Shown here: positions 47,937-62,200 of the stretch, piece by piece | How positions within the stretch are numbered: the stretch's first letter is position 1 | How the letters are laid out: each line of letters begins with the position of its first letter | Assembly: GCA_964247055.1 (NCBI GenBank) | Contig: OZ176052.1 | Location: 6,448,001 to 6,512,000, forward strand | Reading direction: 5' to 3' | Source: Paragordius varius | Taxonomy: Eukaryota > Nematomorpha | Length of the DNA stretch: 64,000 nucleotides | Position numbers and translations under genes: made by a program | The notes under the pieces: generated by a model | What the model was told of the DNA's origin: nothing | Seen by the model: only the letters and a program-made list of their open reading frames with translations | The model's database searches: none

Positions 47937-49178
47937 TATATTTGTGGCTTCAGTGTTATAAAAAACAAGAACCGATAAACAATAACTATGGAAATGGTCG
48001 TCAAGATACACGGATTTCGATTTTTTTGTGAAATTATGGATTTTTCATTAAAACATTGTTGTTTATTCATTTGTATATCATATGTGATATTTATGCGACA
48101 AACAATAATATAAAATATTATATTTATCAAAATAGTGAAAATGAACCAACAAATTTCCAAAAGATTACAGGAAACATAATGAATAAATACACCAACAACT
48201 AAGCTAGTTTATTAATTTTATTATATAAACTCTAAAAAAACCTCTCAGCCGTAGTATGGTTATTTTTTTTTATAAAATATATAATACAAAAACTTTATGT
48301 CACACATATCCTTGTGTTCAAGTTATGGAAAAAATCTGGAATCATCTTCGTTCATTTGTATTGATTTATTTTACATCACATTAAAGGAAATATTTAAAAT
48401 CCTTATATTTATAATTCCATCATTTTTTTTCTAAATATTTGTAGATTATTAATTTATTAATTTTGAAAGTTATTTTCAAAATATTTTACTAATTACTTTG
48501 TTTTCAAATATTCTTCTATTCTATAATTTGTATCGTGTATAGTTTGGCTGGATATTTCCACAAATTAAATAATATCTTAATCCCATTAAAAAATTTTTTG
48601 CCATAATAAAAAATTATTTTATGGATTGAACTGTATTTAACCAAACCCACCGCCTTAACTTCGTAAAAAAATTATATTAAACGGTATTACAATATGGGAA
48701 ACATAAATAATTATGTTTTTAGCTAAATATTAACCTATTTACATTATCTGCTATCTTTATTAATGGTAATAAAATCTCTGTAAAAAAGATTTTTAGTTTC
48801 CTGCACCATATTATTCTGCCTTGATGATCTTACTTTATCTATAAAATTTCTGTGCTGATACAACCACAAAAAATAAAAATAAAATTATTTTTTGATTTGC
48901 AAATATATGGAAGTTTGTTGGCTATTCCGGCCAGAAATGAGAATATATTTATGAAAAACTATCTCTTGGATATTATTTTACAAATTTTTGCTTTATGAAA
49001 CATGATACCATCTTATAAATATCATCTTATTAGAGCCATATCGCTGAATCAAATGGATACTATATAATATTAACATCTTCCTCCCATTTGATATACGTAC
49101 AAATAGATCGGTTATTGATTGGAAATTCATATTCAGGTATTTAATTTGTTTCATATAATGGAATGAATGACATCAATA

Positions 49179-49511
49179 TACCATTTACAGTTCAAATTCA
49201 CCCTTAAACAATTCAAATTCACCCTTAAACAATTCAAATGCACCCTCGAACAATTCAAATTCACCCTCAAATAAATTACATGTTTTTTAAGATTAACAAT
49301 TACCTATATTTTAATATATTTTTAAAAAGTAAAATTTTGTTTTAAATTAAAATAATACTGAAAAAAATAATTAATTATGCCATAAAGATATATTTTATAT
49401 TAATAATGAGTTATATTAGTTCGAAAACACATAATTTATTTTTAGGGTGAATTTGAATTGTTCGAGGGTGAATTTGAATTGTTCAAGGGTGAATTTGAAC
49501 TGTAAATGGTA
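49179..49511. repeat. Fold-back element, family F1 (copy g, best preserved)
   Basis: TACCATTTACAGTTCAAATT at left with four inverted units; three units and GTAAATGGTA at right; TA flanks; AT-rich spacer containing gaaaacacataatttatttt, also found in other copies. Confidence 0.9.
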
Positions 49512-49968
49512 TATATTATGTCCTTTTCGGCCAAGGATGTTTTTTTGAATTATTAAAGTTTATTGTTCCGCTCGATAAAAATTTGAATATTTTTTGTTTC
49601 TTTAACTTGCAAAATTATGTTTTAGGGTACAGGGTTTAAACAGTTTCTCAGTTAATTCTCTAACTTCTTTGATTTCTAAATATAAACTGTATAACAAAAA
49701 AATTAAAAAATCCAATCACACCACGTTAAGTCTGTGTCACCAACCTCACAGAATTTTAGTAAAATAATAAGTTTTGGAATAATTCAAATTAAACTATATG
49801 GACTCCCATTAGCGTTCTTAATCCCATTAAATATCTACCCTTTAACTTTTAAACTTAAAATTAATTACGGTTTATCACGAATGAATAGGACACTAATTAT
49901 TTTTAAGCTAAAATCCGGAACTTTATTATATTTCTGTTAAACAATAAGCCAAAACATTTTATATTTAT

Positions 49969-50514
49969 TAACACTTTGATTTCAAATTGGGGTATCTAAA
50001 TACCCCAGACTAAATTTAAGTTAGTCCCCATTTAAATTGCTTCTATACTGATAAAAATTATATAAATGCCAAAAAATTTTGATAAAATTTTGTTTTGAAA
50101 AAAAGTTCCATTAACTACTTCGACGCCATTTTTATTTTACAAATTTTTGCAAAATATCGTCATCATTTAATTTTAACGGTAAAACTAAAGCTAAATTTTT
50201 ATAAATAACATCTAACATTGATAGAAATAGAAAAAGCGATTTATTTTGTATTATTTTTTAATTTTACCATTTGACACATGTCACGTTGACGAAATTTTTA
50301 CCTTTCGGTTTTAGCTTAAAATATTTAATATCAAATATTTTTGAATAAAATTTTTATACATTTAGGTTTATTTATGTTATATATGTGCAAAATTTTGCCA
50401 TGGTTTCGATTTCCATACTTTTTAGAGTATTTGATTTTAAACAGGCCTGGGGTATCCAACTACCCCAATTTGAATCGAAGGACTAAAATGAGTGTGTTGT
50501 ATCCAAGTGTTAAT
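49969..50514. repeat. Palindromic-end repeat family P, copy D
   Basis: Reverse orientation relative to copy C. Starts ttaacactttgatttcaaat with hairpin ggggtatctaaatacccc and ends with ggggtatccaactacccc then aagtgttaa. It shares the gacgccatttttattttaca tract. Confidence 0.85.
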
Positions 50515-53289
50515 CCCGTTTATTTATGAGACCAATATGTATTACTACAAATTGATAGAATAAACCATATTATGCCTCCCATAATGTTAAATTTTGTCTA
50601 AAAAATATTAAGAATCCTGCCCAAACTAGTTCGTTTACATAGTGACACTAGTATTTTAACACTAAAAGCAAGCCAAAAACCGACAAGTAATTTACTTTTT
50701 TATTATGATTTATCAAACAACCTTTTTGGATAGAGGGGTATATTTTATACATAAGTCAGGTGTTTAAATTTTTTTTAATCGTTTAGATCAAGATTACAAT
50801 CGAAATCTTTTTGTGTGAGTACCCATTGTGCAATTTTTTAAGTAAAAACAAATGCCTTTTTAACAATATTAATTTCGCAAATAAACATTTTTTTGGCGTT
50901 AAAATTGTTATTACTGTTGATGTTACCTAGGTTATAATAGGGATAACTTTTGCCTTATTAATAGTTGAAATTATATTTTAAATGGATTGCGCGGTCCCGT
51001 ACACCCTATAAAATAGGTTTTTAGTTGATGAAAAGGTAAATGTTTATATTTCTATATCAGTAAATCAAACGAATAATTCAATCAAGCAAAAGCCTTTTTT
51101 AAATATTTTAGAGGTTAAGTTAATCACATCTGCCAAATTATATCCTTCACAATTGTTTTTGGAGTTTTTTTATTTAAAGCGCCTTTAAATGGTAGTATAA
51201 ATATAATAATGGACCCTTTAAGAAAAAAATCTGAAGACTAAATTTTTTTGAAACATTAAAGTATTAAAAAACATCAACAGGGAATTCTTTTATCAAATAT
51301 TATTTTAGTCCTTTGTCTTTATATTAATAATCTTGCGATATTATTTTGCTTATACACACAATTAAATGAATCTGAATCTATAAGATTTATTGTAAAACTT
51401 TGGACCGTTATAGAGATAAATAATATCTCTTCTCATTCAGCCAACAACATTGCGAGAAAAGGAAAAATGATGAGGACACAAAAATCCAGTAAGTTACATA
51501 CATATTGACCACAATGTTACATACATTTTTTGTGTTCCATTGAATAGCTAATAACATAGACACAAAAAAAATCAATAAATTAATTATAATTTTTTATTTT
51601 AAACTTTTTTAAACACACACTATACATGGATTTTATGGGAAAAGAGATGTTTTTAGTGTGTCTCTCTCTCTATCATTCTTCCCATTCCTGTATAATAAAT
51701 GTCCTTTTTGAATCAAAAACATTAATCATTTTACATCCTTCCATTAGAGTTTTTTTTTTCATTTTGTATAATGTATTGCACTGATGCAGCATATAAACCA
51801 AAAATAAATCATTAAAAATAAATCTCTAAAAAACGATTTTATTTTATTTTCCAATTTATTTATTTTTAATAACTTTTTATTAAATATTTATATAGTTTCT
51901 TTATGTTTATGGCTATTTTTAAAGACTTTTTAGATTAATAATAAATTGAAAATTTGATAATAATATGATTTAAACATGGGTTTTAATTTATAGTGACCAA
52001 ATGATATGATTATAATTAAATTTCAATTTATTGGCTTCAATCAAATCTCACTCTCTTTTCTTAATATCTTTAGTTAGTTGGTAATTAAATTTTACAAAAT
52101 AAATTTAAAATTAATAATTACGCGAATCAAAAATATTACTAGTTTATTTATATAATTCTTAAATATTCATGAAAATTTACTTAAAACAAATTAATATGGC
52201 ATTAATTTAAATTGAAAATATCTCCACTTGGAATATATAACTTTGTATAAAGGCCAAATTAAAATTATTATATTTTTGATTAAATGTTATTAGGTGGCTG
52301 ACTGTAATAAATATTCACGAAAAATTAATCGCTTATAAAGCAAAATGTTTCAGATCGAAATAGGATAATTTATTGGTTATATGTACTTAGTACTATTTCT
52401 ATTATCAAATTTTAGTTCAACTTTAATAAATCTTATCCCTCTATTTTCTTCCTAATATCAATAATCAAATTCTGAACGGAATAAATAAAAATAATTTATT
52501 CATAACTTTAACCCTTTGACACTGCTATGTTTGTGAGGTTAGTTCTCAATTTTGGAGTACCATGCACATAAAAATATGAGCATCTTTATAATTTTAGGAT
52601 TAATAAATTATAAAAATAAATTACTAGAAGAATAACTATTTTTCAAACAAATTGTGAATTGAACAAAACCATTATAAATGAAAAATGGTAAATAAATTAT
52701 TTTTTTGAAGTTAAATGGCAAAAATACCATTTATTTGAAAGATTGATAAATCATATAACATAGGCCAAATAAATCCAATTATTAATCTAATACTTTATTA
52801 GGTATTTAATTTTTTTTCACAAATTAAAATAGAATGTGACACATTGAAACGCTTTATCTTACTAATTGGCACAGTTTCTCTTTTAGGGAACGCAAAAATT
52901 CATATTTTTATTCTTTTAAAAATCATTATACCTATTGAAAATGAAATAAATATCTATATATCAACCTATAATAAACCATGTAAAATTTCTCTTAAAACCA
53001 ATAATGACATAAAATCTTATAATATTTTTAATGATAATCAAGTGTAGTAATTATTTATGATAATTTTTACATATCTATCTGTCTCTTGGGATGTTTAATG
53101 ATTATTATTAACCACACATATTATTATTATAATTGCACTATTTATATGCGGAAAATATTTGATTTTTTTGTTTTTACAATATTGCATATATAAAAATTAT
53201 TTTATTTTAAGTTGCCAGCCTCCAATACGTATTGTAAAAAGGACATAGTTTTTGTGTGAATTTGGCCATGGTTTTATAACGATTTTTGG

Positions 53290-53840
53290 AACATCAGACC
53301 TAACATCTAGATCCAAATTGGGGTATCTAGGGACCCCAGACTGTTAATATTTTCAAAAAAACTATTGAAAAAATAACAATAATTTATGCTTCTATCCTAA
53401 TAAAAATTATACAAATAAGCCAAAATATCTAATTAATATTTTGTTTTGAAAAGTTTTATATCAAACAACTTCAACGCCATTTTATTTAACAACATTTTTA
53501 CAAAATATCATGTTTATTTTATTTTAACGGTTAAATTAAAGCTATTTTTTTAATTTGTAATATTGATATAAGAAAAAATGGTTTATAGTTTCATTTAGCT
53601 AATGCACACATGTCATGTTAACTATTAACTCGAGGTTTAACCATAAACTAAGTGATATCAAGTTTTTTAATCAATCTTTTTTATACTTTGGTGCATCAAT
53701 GTTATATAAGTGCAAACTTTTGCATTGGTTACAATTTGTTCCATATTATTAGAAATATTTGAAATTAAACAGGCCTGTAGGCCCCAAAGGCCCCGATTTG
53801 AATGCGAGGATGGAAATAAATGTGTTGTATCCAAAAATTT
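53290..53840. repeat. Palindromic-end repeat family P, degenerate copy E
   Basis: Left hairpin region ggggtatctagggacccc and right region aaggccccgatttgaatg; the extreme ends are decayed. The central tract caacgccattttatttaaca is recognisable. Confidence 0.7.
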
Positions 53841-54141
53841 AGAGTGAGTTCCCAAGTTATTTATACCATTTTTAAGAGTTTTGTGATTTTTGGGGTAGAA
53901 GCAGGAATATTTCGTTTAATATTAAAATCTGTTCTGGTATTTATAAACGATTTCAAATCGCTTTGAGTAAAGAGACTTAGCCTTAAACATGGAGTATATC
54001 GTAGTGTATATGATATATATGCAGAACATTTGCAAAAATGTGAGAGTTAAAAAATCTTGATCAATGCCATAGAGCAGTGGTACTCACCAAAAAATTTGAC
54101 GGGCCGAAAAAATTATCTAGTTTCTAGGGACGTGCATTATA

Positions 54142-55447
54142 TACCATTTCCCAGTCAATCGAAACGTTTTCCCAGTCAATCGAAACATTTCCCAATCAAT
54201 AAAAACGGTTTTATTTTTGATAATAAATATTAAAACAAGATATAAAAATAACTTTAAACCATTATCAGCGTAATATATGGAGATTATTTTTTATAAAAAC
54301 ACATTTATTGAATGACAATTTTCCCAAGTATATTCCAGTGCACAATCATTAATGACTTATTCTTTAAGGTTATATTTTTGGAATTCGAGAGGTTTTTAAG
54401 ATAATATATTTATTTTATCGATGGTTCGCAATAATATTTGCGGCTAACTTAAAAAATCTATAGTTACGGAAATAATAAAATACAAAATTATACCATTTTT
54501 ATCTCAAAGGTATTTAACACTTCATATTGGATCTTAAACATAAATTTTACCCTAATTTTATAATATTTATTATTTGGTTCCTCGGGAGCCTAAGGCGGCC
54601 TTCCGAGTATCTTTGTGCGGCCCGCGAAAAATTTGGAAATCCATATGCAAATATATGCCCACAAAATCTTAGTAATATTCATATCTTACGCAATTATTAT
54701 GAATGAGTCTATTAAATTGGTAACGAATTAAAAAAAATGTTATATTGTGTTTGTATTTTACAGTCTTGTTAATCGAATATGTGAAAGCCCGTATATATTT
54801 TGAATGCGGAACGGTGTGCTTTTTTGAGATAAAAATGCGGCCTGCGACGGAATTTAGTTGGACACCCTTGTTTTAGTCAAATATCCTTTTCATTAAATAT
54901 TTTTACAAAAACATTTTTATCAAAAAAAATTTTCGTTTAGATATTTTTTCCGACAGTATTTTTATCGACAAACTTGACGTTAAAAACTGTTGTCAACGTT
55001 CCGCTATTAATGCGAACCATCGATAAAATAAAAAATATTATTTAAATAATATTTCAAATTCCAAAAAATATAACTTTTGAAGAATAAGTCATTAATGATT
55101 GTGCACTGAACAATTGGAAAATTGTCATTCAATAATTGTGTTTTTAATTAAAAATAATCTCCATATATTACGCTGGTAATGGTTAAAAGTTGTTTTTATA
55201 TTCTTGTTTTGATATTTATCATCAAAAATAAAACCGTTTCTATTGACTGGGAAAACGTTTTTATTGATTGGGAAAATGTTTTTATTGACTAGGAAAATGT
55301 TTCGATTGACTGGGAAAACGTTTCGATTGACTGGGAAAATGTTTCAATTGACTGGGAAATCTTTTCGATTGACTGGGAAAATGTTTCGATTGATTGGGAA
55401 AATGTTTGGATTGACTGGGAAACGTTTATTTTGACTGAGAAATGGTA
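54142..55447. repeat. Fold-back element, family F3
   Basis: Ends TACCATTT / AAATGGTA with TA flanks, as in F1 and F2, but the tandem unit is different: TTGACTGGGAAAATGTTTCGA and variants, about nine units at right and three at left, inverted. Arms continue inward (for example ccgttttatttttgataata and its inverse near 55215). An H1 MITE of about 290 bp lies in the loop. Confidence 0.85.
54582..54870. mobile_element. hAT-like MITE, family H1, inside F3
   Basis: Gcggcc-rich subterminal repeats at left (aaggcggccttccgagtatc) and right (atgcggcctgcgacggaatt), with the right end ggacacccttg. The left end is degenerate, so the start is approximate. Confidence 0.6.
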
Positions 55448-55933
55448 TATAATACCGATAAAAATTTCATAGTTTTTGGACACATTTGCCGATATTTATA
55501 CTCAAAATAATACATTCATATTTAAATAATTAATTTAGGGCCATAACTTTTAGGGCCGCGGTTTGAGTACCACTGCTTGTGTAGAAATTGAATTTAACTT
55601 TACAATAGCTTTTTTATAATTTTTTATATTTAAAAATGCTACTGATTTAAGCTCACATGCACAGTCGGTGACGTTATAATCGCTTTTATTAAAATGGCCA
55701 TTTGCTAAAACATATTTCATGTGATTTCCATTAAAATATTCGGGTTCAAGTCAGGGCAAGCAGGATATGTGAAATTTTGCATATATAATTATAAAAATCA
55801 TGTTTTGATGACATTTACAAAACTTAGGTCCCGTTTCCTACTATTGCATAATAATCAGATACTTACGACTCTGATTTTAAGTAGTATGTGAGCAGAATTT
55901 AATTATTGTATTTATCACATATATTCTTTGTAC

Positions 55934-55987
<54 letters not shown>

Positions 55988-56235
55988 AGATTATTTATGT
56001 TGAGTAACCATGATTTAATTTTACGAATTGCGTCATTAATTTGAATGTATGATGTAATCTAGTTTCTAAAAAAATGGTCATAAAAGTTGTAAATTTAAAA
56101 TTTAAATTAAATATTCATTAAGTTGAAAAAATTAAAATTTATTACATAGATATATATAAACTTGATCAACATTCACTCTTTCCATAATTAAAAATTATAT
56201 TCTCACAAAATTTCCAGATATATTTGATTAATATC

Positions 56236-59200
56236 ATGTCCGGGATTTTCAAAAAATGTCAATGCCTGGGACAAGAAGACTTTACGCCAAACAGCTCTTA
56301 CAATCTCACCACTAATCTTTCAAATGTCACAAATGCCAATATTTTGGCAATATCATCGTCATCAAACAAACATATCATAAGTGCTGGTAACAAGCTAAAA
56401 TTGGAACTTCAACACCAAGGATTAGAGGATTTACCAAGTTACTATCTCCTATATGATCGTGTTTTGGAGGAATTACATCTTGAAAGCAATAACCTTGTGG
56501 CCATACCAAAGATTATTGCATATTTTACGCAACTTCGATATCTCAATTTGGCAGAAAACGAGATTAACGTGTTAAATTCTAGCCTAGGAGAACTCAAACA
56601 TTTGTCTGAATTGGATGTGTCCAAAAACAGTATTATTTAATATTTTAAATATGATACAAATATTGTATTAATATTATGTTATATATATATATATATATAT
56701 ATAATTTCCCTTTAAAGAGTGAAAGAACCTATTTAATTAATTACTGAAAGTGGTTTGCCGTAATATTTTTCTATGTGATTACAAATTGGTTATAATTAAC
56801 AATTTAACACATTTTATGAACACCAGGATGTTACATCTAATTAAGCTCCAATCCATTCATTAATATATTAGTTTTCTATATAGTAAAAAATTTTTAATTA
56901 CACTACTGGGTACGTATTATAATACCATAAACCCCGCGAAATACTTTAATTATAACATAAAATTAATTTTTTAAGGAAATACAATATTTATTCACAAAAA
57001 TAAAATGATAATAGGCTAATGTGACCAGATATTAAGAACCTTGACGCAGTACAAAATTAAAAATAAAATATAAATTTATTTAAATTTGAGGTCGTTTTTG
57101 CAGAAGCCCTGAGTGAAAGGGCCATTATCCTAAATCTGGAGTCTGATATTTATGGCTGTCACAGTGCGTGAATGGCTGCATTCATAAGCAATTTGACCGG
57201 TCTAAAACCCAATTCCATGTATAATTAGAGCATAAAAAATATTAAAAGGCCATAGTTTTTAAACAAAAAAAGAACCATTTATTTTTTTAAAAAGGGTACT
57301 CTATCCAATTCTACAAAAAAATTTGCATAAAAAAAAGGTAAAGACGTATTTATAAAAAAAATTATTTCAAAAAGCAGTACAAAATTCAGCGCAGTACAAG
57401 CGCGTTTTTTTCGAAAAATCAGTACGGTACTGCGAAAAACAGCCTATATGGTCACTATATAATAGGCTTCACAATAACGTTTATGAAACCGATATATATT
57501 TATATAGGCATATATAAAGTCTGTCAAATTTTGGGTTTCTGTTACATTTTGGGAAATTTAATTTTAAAGACATAACGGAAAATCTATAAAAATGGGAGTC
57601 AAAGCATCATATGAGAGAAATACAAAACACCAATTATATGTTAAACAGCTGATTACCATGTTTTGTTTATTCTGAACTATAATTGAAATATTTATCATTT
57701 ATAATAATAGTAGGTGCATAAAAAATAATATACCATGTAAGCCTCGATTAAAATTTTTTTTTGCTCAATTTTAGTGAGAGCTTTGGTGAAAATTTGTGAA
57801 ATAAGTTAAACCATGCTCCTTAAATGCGATCCAAGAGTCATATAATTTTTTATTAATTTATATTATTGCTAAAATATGAAAAAATTCAATTTGAACTGAC
57901 AATAATTTTTGAATGATAGCCAATTTTATAGCTTTATTTACATCACGTTTATTAAAACTATATGACGAATGGGAGTACTTAAAAATCATTGAGATTTTGA
58001 AATGTATCGATTGTATATAAAAGTTTTAGCATATATAAATTTAAATTATATGTTTTACCGAAGCTTTTAGGATAATTTTAGCATATTTTATATTAAACAT
58101 CCCATACCGTTTGTAAATATTTAAAATTAAACATTGGGCATTTTAATTTTTTGCCACTTAAAAATTTTGTTATTGTTTTTTGTATTTACTCTTCTCTGGC
58201 GTTCGATCCCCAATTAATAAATACAAACAAATTTAGTATCTAGCGGCTTAGTTTCGTTTTGCAAGAGATGACTAAATATGTAACACCATGTATTTAACTA
58301 CTAAATAGGTTAAATTTGTAGAGGGCCATCCTAAATAGGAATCAGAAATATATTCGTTTTATAAATCGAAAAAACTCCAAAGGTTTCTCTTCTATATGGT
58401 CAACGAAATCGAAAAATATTATCTAGCACGGATTAACACAAATAAATTAAAAACTTACTAATTGGTATCCTAAAAGTTTTGTATAGACAAATGGATGATG
58501 GAAGAAAGAATATAATATAGTAAAAACAACTTTTTTAAATAAAGTCGGTAAAATAAAAACATCATGCTTATAAATTAATATTTTTGGTTTTATTACCATA
58601 TACTAGAAAAACTCTGATAGTGTCTGGTCATAAAGCTGTTTTAAATATTTAGACGTTCCAGTTCCGTTTATTTTTTATGAGCGGAAAGGATACCGGCATC
58701 ATATAAAACTATACGTTTCTTAATCCGAGATTTTTTCAATGTTTATAGATTGTGATCCGGCTTTTCTTATTCTGAGTATAAAGTAAATATGCCAATATTA
58801 TATAGTTTTTTCACCATTTTTTGGATGTTTTTCCAGATATTATAATTTTTTTCATGATTTTGATAGATGTTACGTGTGTCCATGATGCCGTGGCTAAATG
58901 CAATAATTTAAAGATCCTAAATATTAGTGTAAATCCCTTAAAAATCTTACCCGATCCAATCAGTAAATTGGAATCATTGACACAACTGTATTTGAATGAA
59001 ACGCAATTGGATGATATTCCAGAAGCTTTGGGAAAGTACAAAATGAATAATATTGATTTTACAGTTTTTATAATTTTCAAAATTAAATTTTATATGTGAA
59101 TAATTTTTTAGCCTAAATAAATTGAAAATTTTGGAGCTGCGTGAAAACAATTTGACTAGTCTTCCCAAATCTCTTTGTATGATGACAATATTGGAACGAT

Positions 59201-62200
59201 TAGATATCGGGAACAACAATTTTACAGAATTGGTAAATATAATTATATTAATTATGTGGTCTAAATAATTTGTATGAGGGAGGCTTTAAAAATTTCCTTT
59301 GAACATATATTAAATCATCACTTAGATTTGTATTTTGTCATAAAAGACGGATAAAAATTAAAATTATTTTATTTGCATATCTTTTTTACCATGTAGGAAT
59401 TGAAAAAGCACCGTTTTTGTAGAAGTGAAACGCTTTTTAGAACTGGAACCGAGGCTCCAAACTATTCCATAAAATATGTGTTTTTCTTTAATCTTAATTC
59501 CGTCTTATCATAATTATGTTAAATTGTTTCTATTTTAAATGATTAATATATTGTTTTAATTTAGACAAAATTTGCACGCGAAAAATTTCGTATATCTATA
59601 TATATTTACTATTTATTGTCCAGTACAGGGTATCACAATAATTAGGATATAATTAATTTATAAAGATGAGAACCAATTAACCAAAAAAACAATGGTCCCG
59701 AAACCAAAATATTCCCATATTTTTTTTAATTTAAAAATTTGTTTGACCGAAACAAAAACGAGATCGTTTCAGTTCCAAATCACATCATATACCATTAATC
59801 TTATATTTTTATACAATTTAAGCCAGATGTAATTGGGACGCTTTTTTCGCTCAAAGAACTGTGGTGTGATTTGAATGAGTTGACCACCATACCATCAGTA
59901 TTAATTTATCTAAATATAAATAAATATTATGTAATCAATGATTAGTATTATTATATAGGATTAATTTAAATTTCAATCAAGGTCCACCTTATATTAAAAA
60001 TATTTGCATTATTTTAAGGATATAATACTTTTCTTATATAGTATCCATTTAAATTATAAACCGTAATAGTTCTTAGAAATTTTAATATGATTACTATTTC
60101 TCAAAAAAATTTATTATTTATCCACTTTAGTTTATCGGATGCCTAAAGTCGCTGGAATGTTTGGATGCTTGTAGGAACAAAATATTTTCTATATCAAATG
60201 ATGTTTCTGGATGCTCTATGCTTACAGATTTGCACGTTAGTTTCAATCACTTAAAAGAAATTCCTGAATCGCTATGTAATAATTTTAAAACTTATTTCAT
60301 ATAAGTAAAATGAGTAAACTTTTGTACAATTATCCTACTCAGGTAGGTCCCCTTTCTCTGAAAAGGTTATGGGCCACATCAAGTTTTTTATTGTTAAAGT
60401 TGTGCTCTGATCGTAGAAAACTTTGATCATCCATTCTTATATCTATTTTTTTTATTACCAAATGTTATACTAATAGGTCAACTCAATAGGCTGGAAATGG
60501 TTAAAATAGATTCCAATCAACTGACAAAATTACCAGACAGACCCTTAAACAGCGAAAGAATAGTTGAGCTTATACTCACCAACAATTGTTTAGCCAAGTT
60601 GCCATCATGGATATCCAGACTCAAGCAGATGCATATTCTAAACATTGATGATAATTTGTTGGACGAATTACCCAAAGAGATTGGGGAATGTTCTAGTCTT
60701 AGTATTCTTTCGTGCAGAAATAATCGGCTTAATCGGTTACCTGATGAACTAGGGTCCTTAACTAACCTCAAAGTCCTAAACTTGTGTGATAATAAATTGA
60801 AACGATTACCTATCACCCTTTTGAAATTAACCAATATCACAGCTTTATGGTTAGCTAAAAATCAAGTAATTCATTGCCTATTAACGTGTGTATTTAGGAG
60901 TTTAGTTTCCTTTGGAGAAATTACATTTTTTAAATATGTTGAACGATCGGGGATCTTTCTTTTGGGGTCAAACGCCATAAAAAACAATGCGCCAAATAAC
61001 TATTATAATATTGACACTTTATAAAACTGAAATCAAACCAAATTTGCTTCTTAATTTGTTACATATAGGTGGAAAATCACTAAAAGTAATAATTTTATTT
61101 AAAATAACGTTTTCAGGACATTTAATGGTTAAATAAAGCTTAATATAAAATCTATTATATCAAATTAAATCATATAAATCCAATTTTTATTATCAGGTTA
61201 AGTGTCGTACCTCGTGGTATCTAAAAAGCATGGCGTAAATTTCAAGTGTTTGAATTTAGTTGCCTATCTTCTAAATAACAAGTTAATGTAAGGTTGATGT
61301 AAAGCTCATGGTGAAAAAGGCACGGCTAAATTTATGACATGCTAAATAGCTTTAACAAACAAATTTGATTGCATACTAAAGTTAATTTAGCGTAACTTCA
61401 TAAATTTTAACTGTCCTTGTGACATCAAAAATTTAGCAAACCCTACTTTTCTTTTAAAATGAGCCATAGGTTTTTTAACTGTATGTCACTAATATTTTTT
61501 TAAAATATGAACTTTAAGCACTTTACCATATATTAAGTCATAGCAAAAATACTGGAAATCCCTGTGACGCATTTTCGTTTTTCTTGTTGGATCTGACTGA
61601 TGTACACTCATGACGGTGATCGCTTAAAAAACCTAATCATATGATTATATCACCTCATAATTTGGTATAAAATTAAAAGTTAATCTGAAAATATTTTGTT
61701 TATTACACTGCTCAACAAGGTTTTGCACCACCCCATTATTTTTGCATTTTCTGATACCTAATGGCATAGACAAGCCAAAACAAAAAAGAAAATTGAGGCC
61801 ACCAATAGGATTTTTCCAAAATTTAATTTTTAAATTTGTATTTAATTCAAAAATAACAATCATTCCTCGTGTACATATGTTTAAATATTCAAACAAGCAA
61901 GTCGATACAAGTAATATTCCATGCATGGATAACAAATTCTAGGCATTAAATAAGATACTAAACAAGCTAAGAGCCAAAGTATTAAAAATCTAAAAGGGCT
62001 TAGTATAGTGTGATAGATCCGGGCGGCTGCACAAGCTCTGCATATCCCCCAAGCGATCCTATAATTATGCCAGATGTGGCAAAGATAACAATAAGTAATC
62101 GTAAAGTCCGATAAGAGAGACTTGCAAGCAAAATCCAGGCAAATTGACATGTCAAATTAACATATTTACAGAATAAAGTTAGATAAATACAATTAAATTG

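Larger units (their letters stand above)
54075..55575. mobile_element. hAT-like element enclosing a fold-back element (nest)
   Basis: The outer ends are CAGTGGTACTCACC at left and, reversed, CAGTGGTACTCAAAC at right, a common hAT terminus. No 8-bp target duplication can be read (ccatagag against cttgtgta). Only about 65 bp of outer sequence at left and 128 bp at right surround the F3 fold-back element (54142-55447). Confidence 0.7.
44565..56235. other. Gene desert between OGFOD1 and the LAP gene
   Basis: No exon pattern, conserved protein motif or RNA gene was found on either strand. It contains the repeats listed separately (family P at 44.9, 50.0 and 53.3 kb; a MITE at 47.8 kb; F1 at 49.2 kb; nested elements at 54.1-55.6 kb; (AT)n runs at 47370-47397 and 55938-55984). 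The stretches 45470-47750, 48200-49170 and 50530-53280 are plain AT-rich sequence in which I see nothing. Confidence 0.6.

Noticed and set aside
47813-48160. Hydrophobic open frame on - resembling a small membrane protein
   Set aside because: It overlaps MITE family L and its hydrophobicity follows from the AT content.
55243-55483. Open frames with LTGKMFRL / QSIETFS repeats
   Set aside because: Translations of the F3 arm repeat.
61645-62150. Open frames on both strands in LAP intron 6
   Set aside because: No recognised motif and no splice signals consistent with neighbouring exons; left as intron.
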